Source: Acidovorax sp. RAC01
Lineage (GTDB): Bacteria; Pseudomonadota; Gammaproteobacteria; Burkholderiales; Burkholderiaceae_C
Assembly (NCBI RefSeq): GCF_001714725.1
Contig: NZ_CP016447.1
Coordinates: forward strand, 1,813,001 to 1,877,000
Reading direction: 5' to 3'
DNA length: 64,000 nucleotides
Shown here: one piece after another, positions 58,076 to 64,000 of the stretch
How positions within the stretch are numbered: position 1 is the first letter of the stretch
How the letters are laid out: the number at the start of each line of letters is the position of its first letter
Position numbers and translations under genes: made by a program
The notes under the pieces: model-generated
Told to the model about the DNA's origin: nothing
Database searches by the model: none
The model's input: only the letters and a program-made list of their open reading frames with translations

Positions 58076-58735
58076 ATGTCCGACGCTTGTGCCCCGCTGA
58101 CCTTCTACACCCACCCCCAGTCCCGCGGCCGCACCGCGCGCTGGATGCTGGAGGAATGCGGCGCGCCTTACGACACCGTGGTGCTGGAGTACGGCACCAC
58201 CATGAAGGCGCCCGCGTACCTGGCCCTCCACCCCATGGGCAAGGTGCCCGCCCTGCAGCACGGCGACGTGGTCGTCACCGAGACCGCCGCCATCTGCACG
58301 TACCTGGCCGATGTGTTCCCCGAAAAAGGCCTGGCCCCGCCAGCCGGCTCGCCGCAGCGTGCGGCCTACTACCGCTGGCTGTTCTTCAGCGCAGGCCCGC
58401 TGGAAACCGCCGTCACCGCCAAGGCCCTGAACCTGCTGGCCCCGGCCGAACAGGCCGTGATGGTGGGCTACGGCAGCTACGCTAGCGTGATGGACACGCT
58501 GGAGCATGCCGTGCTGCAGGCCCGCCCTCACCTGTGCGGCGAGCCGTTCACTGCAGCCGACCTGTACGTGGGTTCCCACCTGCAGTGGGGCATGCAGTTC
58601 GGCACAATCGAACGCCGCCCCACGTTCGAGGCGTTTGTGCAGCCGCTGCTGCAGCGCCCGGCGTACCTGCGCGCGGCCGCGATCGACGATGCACTGGCAG
58701 CCGCCAGCCAGTCCCATGCCAACGCAAATGGCTGA
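58076..58735 (+). CDS. Glutathione S-transferase
   Basis: The 219-residue protein has an N-terminal thioredoxin fold (FYTHPQSRGRTARWMLEECGAPYDTVVLEYG; Ser16 as the likely thiolate-stabilising residue), the glutathione-binding MGKVPALQHGDVVVTETAAICTYLAD, and an all-helical C-domain with GEPFTAADLYVGSHLQWGMQFG. It conjugates or reduces electrophiles with glutathione; the substrate is unknown. AAAGGAACA precedes the start. It is probably cotranscribed with the GyrI-like gene and the WYL regulator. Confidence 0.9.
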   Translation: MSDACAPLTFYTHPQSRGRTARWMLEECGAPYDTVVLEYGTTMKAPAYLALHPMGKVPALQHGDVVVTETAAICTYLADVFPEKGLAPPAGSPQRAAYYRWLFFSAGPLETAVTAKALNLLAPAEQAVMVGYGSYASVMDTLEHAVLQARPHLCGEPFTAADLYVGSHLQWGMQFGTIERRPTFEAFVQPLLQRPAYLRAAAIDDALAAASQSHANANG

Positions 58736-58854
58736 TCTGGCTGATTCGGCTGATCTGACGGATCGGTCTGGCCGGTGCGCGCGGCTGCCTGCCCCCTGCG
58801 CAAGGACCTCAGTCCTCACAGCCGCCGCAACCCACACGTCTACCGCCGCCTCCC

Positions 58855-59592
58855 ATGCGCCGCGCTGACCGCCTGTTCCAGATCGTCCAGCTCATCCGCG
58901 GGCGGCGCCTGTCCACGGCCGCTTTCCTGGCCGAGCGGCTGGAGGTGTCCCCGCGCACCATCTACCGCGACGTGGCAGACCTGCAGCACCAGGGCGTGCC
59001 CATCGAGGGCGAGGCCGGTGTGGGCTACCGCCTGGGGGCGGGCTTCGAGCTCCCGCCGCTGATGTTCACGCAGGGCGAGGCCAACGCCCTGGTGGCCGCC
59101 GCCCGCCTGGCGCAGTCGTGGCTGGATGCCGGGCTGGCCCGCGAGGTGGAGGGCGCCCTGGGCAAGATCCTGTCGGTGCTACCCCCCGCCGCCCGCGTGG
59201 CCGCCGAGGCCCAGGCCCTGTACGCCCCACCCGTGGGCCTCGACGCCCGCGCCCAGGTCACGCTGCAGGTGCTGCGCGAGGCCGTGCACAGCTGCCACGT
59301 GGTCCAGATCGACTATGCCGACGTACATGGCCGCCCCAGCCTGCGCCGCCTGCGCCCGCTGGGCTGCTTTTACTGGGGCAAGGTCTGGACGCTGTCGGCC
59401 TGGTGCGAGCTGCGCAATGACTTCCGCGGCTTTCGCATCGACCGGATCGTGGCGGTTGCGGTGCTGGAGGAGCGCTTCAGGCAGGAGCCGGGGAAGACGC
59501 TGGCGGATTTGCTGCGCAAGGTGGAGGGGGAGCGGGAAAGGTGGGCTGCAGAGCGTGCGGAGGCACCAGGAGCAGGACACTCTGATGGGTGA
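58855..59592 (+). CDS. YafY-type HTH-WYL transcriptional regulator
   Basis: The 245-residue protein has an N-terminal DeoR-like winged helix (MRRADRLFQIVQLIRGRRLSTAAFLAERLEVSPRTIYRDVADLQHQG, residues 1-50) and a WYL ligand-sensing domain in which the eponymous motif reads VWTLSAWCELRNDFRGFRIDRI (near 175-197). WYL proteins sense small ligands or nucleic acids and can activate or repress. Its place after a GST and a GyrI-like gene suggests local control. The C-terminal 25 residues are charged and non-conserved. Confidence 0.9.
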   Translation: MRRADRLFQIVQLIRGRRLSTAAFLAERLEVSPRTIYRDVADLQHQGVPIEGEAGVGYRLGAGFELPPLMFTQGEANALVAAARLAQSWLDAGLAREVEGALGKILSVLPPAARVAAEAQALYAPPVGLDARAQVTLQVLREAVHSCHVVQIDYADVHGRPSLRRLRPLGCFYWGKVWTLSAWCELRNDFRGFRIDRIVAVAVLEERFRQEPGKTLADLLRKVEGERERWAAERAEAPGAGHSDG

Positions 59593-59646
59593 TGCATTGC
59601 CGAACAAGGGCTATAGGCTCCACGGAACCCTTGTCTTGTAAAATTT

Positions 59647-59712
59647 CGGCCGGGTGTCGCGCCGCGTTGGTGCGCCAGGTGTTGCGAAAGGTCGGGCCGC
59701 CTCGCGGCTTTT
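59647..59712 (+). ncRNA. Probable nhaA-I (Li+-I type) riboswitch with terminator expression platform
   Basis: The leader contains CCGGGTGTCGC, a hairpin CGCGCC/GGTGCG (59658-59674) and CAGGTGTTGCGAAAGGTCGG. These are blocks I associate with the nhaA-I motif. Helix P1 can form from CGGCC (59647) and GGCCG (59695). The same 3' strand can alternatively pair as GCCGC-CTC-GCGGC (59696-59708), which is followed by TTTT. The two folds exclude each other, which is classic riboswitch logic. The next gene, 15 bases on, is a Na+/H+ antiporter. Confidence 0.7.
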
Positions 59713-59726
59713 CATCGACCGCCTCC

Positions 59727-60983
59727 ATGTCTGACACCCACATCCAGTGGATGGCTGCTGCCATCTTCTCCATCGCCCTCGTACACACCTTTGCGGTCAA
59801 GCAGTTCGAGAAGCTGTCCCATCGTTTCCCCAGGCACGCTGGCCTCTTCCATCTGCTGGGAGAGGTGGAAGTGGTTTTCGGCTTCTGGGCCATCGTGCTG
59901 ATCGTCGGCCTTGCGCTGGGCACGGGTGGCGCGGATGCACTGGCGTACGCGGAGTCGCGGAACTACACCGAACCCCTGTTCGTCTTTGTCGTGATGGTGA
60001 TTGCCGCATCACGGCCGGTACTGCTGACCGTGATGAATCTCTCGAACGGCCTTGCGCAGAGGCTTCCCGCCAGCACGCCTGTGGCCACTGCCTGGCTGGG
60101 TCTGGCGGCCGTACCGCTGCTGGGCTCGCTGATCACCGAGCCGGCGGCGATGACGATTGCCGCACTCATGCTTGCTCCGCAGGTCTTTCGGCCCCTGGTG
60201 CCCGAGCGAGCCAAGTACTTCGCGCTCGGAGTCCTGTTCGTCAATGTGTCGATTGGAGGGACGCTGACGGCTTACGCCGCTCCTCCGGTGCTCATGGTGG
60301 CCGCCACCTGGCAGTGGGACAGCGCCTTCATGCTCGCAAATTTTGGGTGGAAGGCTGCCATTGCAGTCTGCATCAATGCCACTGCCGCTACTTTCGTGCT
60401 TCGCGACTCCCTGAATTCGGCACCGTCCGGCGTCAGCACGGCAGTAGCGCCCGTGCCGTGGTCGGTCGTCGCAGTGCACCTGGGTTTTCTGGCCGGGGTT
60501 GTGCTGCTGGCACACCATCCCGTGGCCTTCCTGGCCCTGTTCCTGATGTTTCTTAGCTTCACCCAGGCCTATGGCCGGCATCAGAGCCCCCTCATCCTCA
60601 AGGAGGCGCTGCTGGTGGGCTTTTTCCTTGCCGGATTGGTGGTGCTCGGCGGCATGCAGCAGTGGTGGCTGCAACCTATCGTGTCCTCACTCGCGCCGCT
60701 GCAACTGTTCTTTGGTGCGCTGGGTCTTACCGCGATCACCGACAACGCAGCGCTCACCTATCTGGGCTCGCTCATTGTGGGGATGTCCGACGAGTCCAAA
60801 TACATGCTGGTGGCCGGGGCCGTGGCGGGCGGTGGGCTCACCGTGATCGCAAACGCGCCCAATCCGGCAGGTGTCGCGTTGCTCAAGCGCGGTTTTGCCG
60901 ACGAGACGATCAGCGCTGGCGGCCTTCTCATGGGCGCCCTCGCTCCCACTTGTGTGGCAGCGGCCGCCTTCCTGCTGCTTTGA
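59727..60983 (+). CDS. Putative Na+/H+ antiporter (Na_H_antiport_3-like)
   Basis: The 418-residue inner-membrane protein has about 11 helices. It has HLLGEVEVVFGFWAIVLIV, LLGSLITEPAAMTIAALMLAP, FVNVSIGGTLTAYAAPPVLMVAATWQWDSAFMLANFGWKAA and TAITDNAALTYLGSLIVG with polar/acidic residues in mid-membrane, plus a late GGGLTVIANAPNPAGVALLK. This is the ion-transporter (IT) superfamily layout. The leader riboswitch candidate fits a cation-exporting role. It is convergent with the glutathione peroxidase gene, with 30 bases between stops. Confidence 0.85.
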   Translation: MSDTHIQWMAAAIFSIALVHTFAVKQFEKLSHRFPRHAGLFHLLGEVEVVFGFWAIVLIVGLALGTGGADALAYAESRNYTEPLFVFVVMVIAASRPVLLTVMNLSNGLAQRLPASTPVATAWLGLAAVPLLGSLITEPAAMTIAALMLAPQVFRPLVPERAKYFALGVLFVNVSIGGTLTAYAAPPVLMVAATWQWDSAFMLANFGWKAAIAVCINATAATFVLRDSLNSAPSGVSTAVAPVPWSVVAVHLGFLAGVVLLAHHPVAFLALFLMFLSFTQAYGRHQSPLILKEALLVGFFLAGLVVLGGMQQWWLQPIVSSLAPLQLFFGALGLTAITDNAALTYLGSLIVGMSDESKYMLVAGAVAGGGLTVIANAPNPAGVALLKRGFADETISAGGLLMGALAPTCVAAAAFLLL

Positions 60984-61013
60984 TGTCGAGCCGGCGCTTC
61001 GTCCGGCGCCCGC

Positions 61014-61502
61014 TCACCCCGCCAGCGCCGCCTCAATATCCCCCGCTAGCTTCTTCGGTGCGTCCTGCGGCGCGTAGCGGCGGATCACGCGGCCGTCCTT
61101 GCCGACCAGAAACTTGGTGAAGTTCCACTTGATGGCCTTGCTGCCCAGCAGGCCCGGGGCTTCGGCGGTGATCCACTGGTACAGCGGCGAGGCGTTGGCC
61201 CCGTTCACATCGATCTTGGCCATCATCGGAAAGCTCACGCCGTAGTTCAGCTGGCAAAAGCTCGCGATCTCGTCGTTGCTGCCCGGGTCCTGGCTGCCGA
61301 ACTGGTTGCACGGAAAGCCCAGCACCACCAGGCCCTTGTCGGCGTACTGCTTGTGCAGCTCTTCCAGGCCGCCAAACTGGGGTGTGAAGCCGCAGGCGCT
61401 GGCGGTGTTGACGATGAGCAGGACCTTGCCCTGGTACTGTGACAGGGGCACGGTCTGCCCGTTCATCTGTTGGGCTTCAAACTCGTAGATGCTGCTGGCC
61501 AT
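61014..61502 (-). CDS. Glutathione/thioredoxin-dependent peroxidase
   Basis: The 162-residue GPx-fold enzyme has peroxidatic Cys37 in NTASACGFTPQ, Gln67 in GFPCNQFGSQDPG and Trp in KWNFTKFLVGKDGRV, which complete the catalytic triad. It uses cysteine, not selenocysteine. Cys83 (SFCQ) can act as the resolving residue, as in thioredoxin-dependent bacterial members. It is cytoplasmic with no signal. The start at 61502 gives the family N-terminus MASSIYEFEAQQMNGQ. Confidence 0.93.
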   Translation of the reverse strand: MASSIYEFEAQQMNGQTVPLSQYQGKVLLIVNTASACGFTPQFGGLEELHKQYADKGLVVLGFPCNQFGSQDPGSNDEIASFCQLNYGVSFPMMAKIDVNGANASPLYQWITAEAPGLLGSKAIKWNFTKFLVGKDGRVIRRYAPQDAPKKLAGDIEAALAG

Positions 61503-61569
61503 GCGCGGACTCCTGGGTTGGAATAACACGTGATGGTAGCCCCTGGGGCGTGGGGCTGCGCGCCAGCGG

Positions 61570-62466
61570 TCAATGCGCCGGTGTGCCGCCGCGGCGAGAG
61601 GGCAGGGCAGCCAGCAGCGATGCCAGCAGGATCAGCGCCCCGCCCAGCAGCGTTTGCGCGTTGAGCGTGGCGGCGCCCAGCAGGGCCGACGACACGCTGG
61701 CAAACAGCACCTCCGAAAGCATTACCAGCGCGGTGGTGCCGGCCGCCAGCCGCGCAGCGCCGTATTGCAGCGCCCAGTTGCCCAGCATCAGCAAGCCAGC
61801 CAGCACCAGCGCGGTGATGGCCCAGGTGCTGTCGATGGCCGGAAAGGGCTCGACCACACCCATGTGCAGCCCGATGCCTGCCGTGGCCAGCGCCATCAGC
61901 ATGCAGCCGCCGAACATGGTGGCCATGCGGGCCGGCCCGGGCACGGCATGCAGGCGGCGCAGCGTGACGTTGGTCAGCGCAAACATGAAGCCGCCCAGCA
62001 GCGCCAGGCCATCGGCCAGGCTCAGGTTGTGCAATAACCGGGCTGCGGAGGTGCCCTGCGGCAGCAGCACCAGCACCACGCCCGCAAAGGCCAGCGCCAG
62101 GCGCATCAGCGCGGCGGGCGTAGGCCGCTCGCCCAGAATGCGCCAGGCCAGCAGCACGGCCCACGCGGGCATCAGATAGAACAGCAGGATCACACGCACC
62201 ACGTCGCCAATGGTCACGGCCCAGTTGAAGGCCACGTTGTTCAGGCCCGATGCCACCGCCAGCAGCCACAGCCCGGGGTGGTCGCGCAACTGGCGCACGA
62301 TGCCGGGGCGCCAGGCCAGCAGCGCCAGCAGCACCACCGCATACATGCAGGCCGTGGCCCACAGCGGGTGCAGCCCCGCCTGGTGCATGCGCTGAAACGG
62401 CCACCAGGCCAGGCCCCAGACAAAGGCGTTGAACAGCAGGGCGGCAAAGGGCAGGGGAGAATGCAT
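61570..62466 (-). CDS. EamA-family (DMT) transporter
   Basis: The 298-residue inner-membrane protein has ten helices in two EamA halves. It has ALLFNAFVWGLAWWPFQRMHQAG at the start, VASGLNNVAFNWAVTIGDVVRVILLFYLMPAWAVLLAW and, in the second half, LMLGNWALQYGAARLAAGTTALVMLSEVLFASVSSALLG. It exports metabolites or amino acids; the substrate is unknown. An IS5-family element sits only 18 bases upstream of the start codon and has replaced its native leader, so expression is probably altered. Confidence 0.88.
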   Translation of the reverse strand: MHSPLPFAALLFNAFVWGLAWWPFQRMHQAGLHPLWATACMYAVVLLALLAWRPGIVRQLRDHPGLWLLAVASGLNNVAFNWAVTIGDVVRVILLFYLMPAWAVLLAWRILGERPTPAALMRLALAFAGVVLVLLPQGTSAARLLHNLSLADGLALLGGFMFALTNVTLRRLHAVPGPARMATMFGGCMLMALATAGIGLHMGVVEPFPAIDSTWAITALVLAGLLMLGNWALQYGAARLAAGTTALVMLSEVLFASVSSALLGAATLNAQTLLGGALILLASLLAALPSRRGGTPAH

Positions 62467-62487
62467 TGAGAATAAAACCGGCTCTAG

Positions 62488-63793
62488 GGTCCCTCTGCAC
62501 AAATCCCTGCGCTGTGTGCCTGGACATGGCTGAAGCCCAGACAATAAGGCCATGAAGCAAAGCAGCCTGGGACTGAGCAACACCACCAAGCGCACGCGCA
62601 AGCGTGAATTCCTTGACTCCATGGAACTGGTGGTGCCCTGGGCTGAACTGGTCTCGCTGATAGAGCCCTACGCACCCGAGTGCGGACGCCGGGGCCAGCA
62701 GCCTTTTTCGGTGCAGATCCTGCTGCGCATCCATTTCATGCAGCAGTGGTTCAAGCTCAGCGACCCAGCCATGGAAGAAGCACTGCACGACGTGCCTGCC
62801 TTTCGGGACTTTGCCGGCCTGTCTCACTGGGATGAACACATCCCCAGTGAATCGAGCATCTTGCGTTTCAGGCATCTGCTGGAGCGCCACAAGCTGGCCG
62901 AACAAATACTCGCTACCGTCAATGCGCTGCTGCAGGCCAAAGGGCTGCAACTCAAAGCGGGCACGGTGGTGGATGCCACGCTCATTGCCGCACCCAGCTC
63001 CACCAAGAATCAAAAGGGCGAGCGCGACCCCGAGATGCACCAAAGCAAGAAGGGCAACCAGTGGTACTTCGGCATGAAGGCCCACATTGGCGTAGATGCG
63101 GACTCAGGCCTGGTGCACAGCGTTCGAGGCACCAGCGGCAATGTGAACGACGTGGTTGAAGCAAACAGTCTGCTGCATGGGCAAGAAACTGATGCCTTTG
63201 GTGACGCGGGCTACCAAGGGGTGGACAGGCGGCCCGATGCCAACAAGAACGTGCGATGGCATGTGGCCATGCGCCCTGGGTTGCGCCGGGCTCTGGACAA
63301 GGGCAACCCTGTGGGGGTGCTGATCGATCAACTTGAACGCACCAAGGCCAGCATCCGGGCCAGGGTGGAGCACCCGTTCCGAGTGATCAAGCAGCAGTTT
63401 GGATATGTGAAGGTGCGCTACCGTGGGCTCAAGAAGAACACGGCGCAGATCGTCACGCTATTTGCGCTGTCAAATCTGTGGATGGCAAGGCACAAACTGC
63501 TGGCCTGTCGGGGACAGGTGCGTCTGCAAGGGGCTTAATGCCCCGCGACGCCGGGCAATTGCCCTCGCGCAGCGCCTGCTGGGCGTGCCCAACTCTCGAA
63601 AGCAGGTGCTGTTTTAGTGCGGCCTCGCTATGGCACAGCCAGAACCGATTGGTGAAGAGGTTCCCTAGGGAGCCTCTGCCCAAATTAAGCGGCAAGTGTG
63701 CGCTGCGGATCGGGATGGGATGCAAGGCGCAAAACGCGGCAGACCGCCCGAGACAGCAGATGCACACGGCGCGCTGATTCGTGCAGAGGGCCC
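62488..63793 (+). mobile_element. IS5-family insertion sequence, 1306 bp, flanked by CTAG duplications
   Basis: Ends read GGTCCCTCTGCACAAATC (left, 62488) and the inverse of GGGCCCTCTGCACGAATC (right, to 63793). The 4-base CTAG occurs at 62484-62487 and 63794-63797, fitting the YTAR target of IS5 elements. One transposase gene is intact. The roughly 255 bases after the gene are non-coding and include an extra end-like sequence near 63666. The insertion lies within a repeat family B copy. Confidence 0.88.
62552..63538 (+). CDS. IS5-family DDE transposase
   Basis: The 328-residue transposase is very close in pattern to that of IS5 itself: RKREFLDSMELVVPWAELVSLIEPY, QPFSVQILLRIHFMQQWFKLSDPAMEEALHDV, then the DDE residues in VVDATLIAAPSSTKN, AFGDAGYQGVDRR and RARVEHPFRVIKQQFGYVK. 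KGNQWYFGMKAHIGVDADSGLVHS lies between the two Asp. Length equals the family norm, with no frameshift, so it appears functional. It is transcribed away from the EamA gene. Confidence 0.95.
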   Translation: MKQSSLGLSNTTKRTRKREFLDSMELVVPWAELVSLIEPYAPECGRRGQQPFSVQILLRIHFMQQWFKLSDPAMEEALHDVPAFRDFAGLSHWDEHIPSESSILRFRHLLERHKLAEQILATVNALLQAKGLQLKAGTVVDATLIAAPSSTKNQKGERDPEMHQSKKGNQWYFGMKAHIGVDADSGLVHSVRGTSGNVNDVVEANSLLHGQETDAFGDAGYQGVDRRPDANKNVRWHVAMRPGLRRALDKGNPVGVLIDQLERTKASIRARVEHPFRVIKQQFGYVKVRYRGLKKNTAQIVTLFALSNLWMARHKLLACRGQVRLQGA

Positions 63794-63839
63794 CTAGCGC
63801 TTGATGAATAAGCGCGAACAGCTATAAATTATGTAGCAA
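63792..63839 (-). repeat. Dispersed repeat family B, copy 7 (split by the IS element)
   Basis: Minus strand TTGCTACATAATTTATAGCT and CTTATTCATCAAGCGCTAG. The missing other end (ACCGGCTCTAG and TTGAG) lies left of the IS at about 62466-62487, so the IS inserted into the CTAG of this repeat. Confidence 0.7.
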
Positions 63840-63914
63840 TTGACCTTAGGGCGCAGCTCTCAAAACCGGCGAGGCCCACGCCAGTGCCACCGTGGAGCTG
63901 GCTCTGCCAGGCCA

Positions 63915-63962
63915 GGGGTGGCGTCCCCCTCAGGGGGAAGGCGCGCAGCGCCTCACGGGGAG
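63915..63962 (-). repeat. Dispersed GC-rich repeat family A, copy 4 (short form)
   Basis: GGCGTCCCCCTCAGGGGGAA and GGCGCGCAGCGCCTCACGGG end just before a minus-strand stop codon at 63963, as the other copies do. Confidence 0.7.
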
Positions 63963-64000
63963 TCAATGGTGCGTGTCGTGCCGCGCAATGTCCAGCAGGT
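63963..64000 (-). CDS. C-terminal end of a minus-strand gene (cut by window edge)
   Basis: The frame reads LLDIARHDTHH then stop. Only 11 residues are visible and no family is recognised. The call rests on the open frame and on a family A repeat abutting the stop exactly as it does after three other real genes in this window. Confidence 0.35.
   Translation of the reverse strand, partial: LLDIARHDTHH

Noticed and set aside
62210..62469. Short plus-strand ORFs opposite the EamA gene
   Set aside because: Shadow frames of a gene with clear ten-helix pattern.

Overview
The window is GC-rich, densely packed betaproteobacterial chromosome, most like Comamonadaceae (Acidovorax and relatives). The reasons are GC-rich codon use, a methionine synthase that lacks its homocysteine module and sits behind an S-adenosylhomocysteine riboswitch, a Bug/TctC-type binding protein, several Liv-type ABC systems, and families of short dispersed repeats characteristic of that group. 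The family assignment is an inference from gene content, not from a marker gene. No rRNA, tRNA or CRISPR array was seen.

Layout. 1-756: a cut-off LysR regulator divergent from a PACE-family efflux protein. 788-3660: SAH riboswitch and metH (cobalamin half). 3965-8185: a 1406-residue exported Ig-like/Calx-beta surface protein. 8375-11626: glycosidase-like protein, shikimate kinase, serine beta-lactamase-like hydrolase. 12141-16751: a five-gene Liv ABC operon behind an IclR-type operator, convergent with a minus-strand block (acyl-CoA ligase, acyl-CoA dehydrogenase, SDR, IclR regulator; 16984-21922). 22081-24901: YihY membrane protein, glycine-zipper protein, ferredoxin-NADP reductase. 25111-29820: a second Liv operon with a fused permease. 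30108-31013: EVE and VOC proteins. 31337-33652: an unknown large membrane protein in a visibly AT-richer patch.

34060-44593 is a hydroxycinnamate (ferulate-type) catabolic cluster: tannase/feruloyl esterase, acyl-CoA dehydrogenase, Bug-type solute-binding protein, SDR, feruloyl-CoA synthase, enoyl-CoA hydratase, an amidohydrolase-2 protein and a MarR regulator. It has the composition expected of a CoA-dependent beta-oxidative route. 44761-49202: YifB/ComM, then a torF-glnK-amtB nitrogen operon with a clear sigma-54 promoter and an upstream NtrC-like site. 49438-52679: glcE, a DUF1275 gene and glcF. 52727-56235: an EAL/degenerate-GGDEF membrane protein translationally coupled to a periplasmic binding lipoprotein. 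56386-59592: ProQ-family RNA chaperone, GyrI-like protein, glutathione transferase, YafY/WYL regulator. 59647-60983: a Na+/H+ antiporter behind a probable nhaA-I (Li+-I type) riboswitch. 61014-62466: glutathione peroxidase and EamA transporter. 62488-63793: an IS5-family element.

At least four families of short interspersed repeats run through the window. Some lie inside or at the edges of coding regions: one forms part of glcE, one is inserted in frame in the acyl-CoA dehydrogenase at 35921-37738, and one was the target of the IS element.
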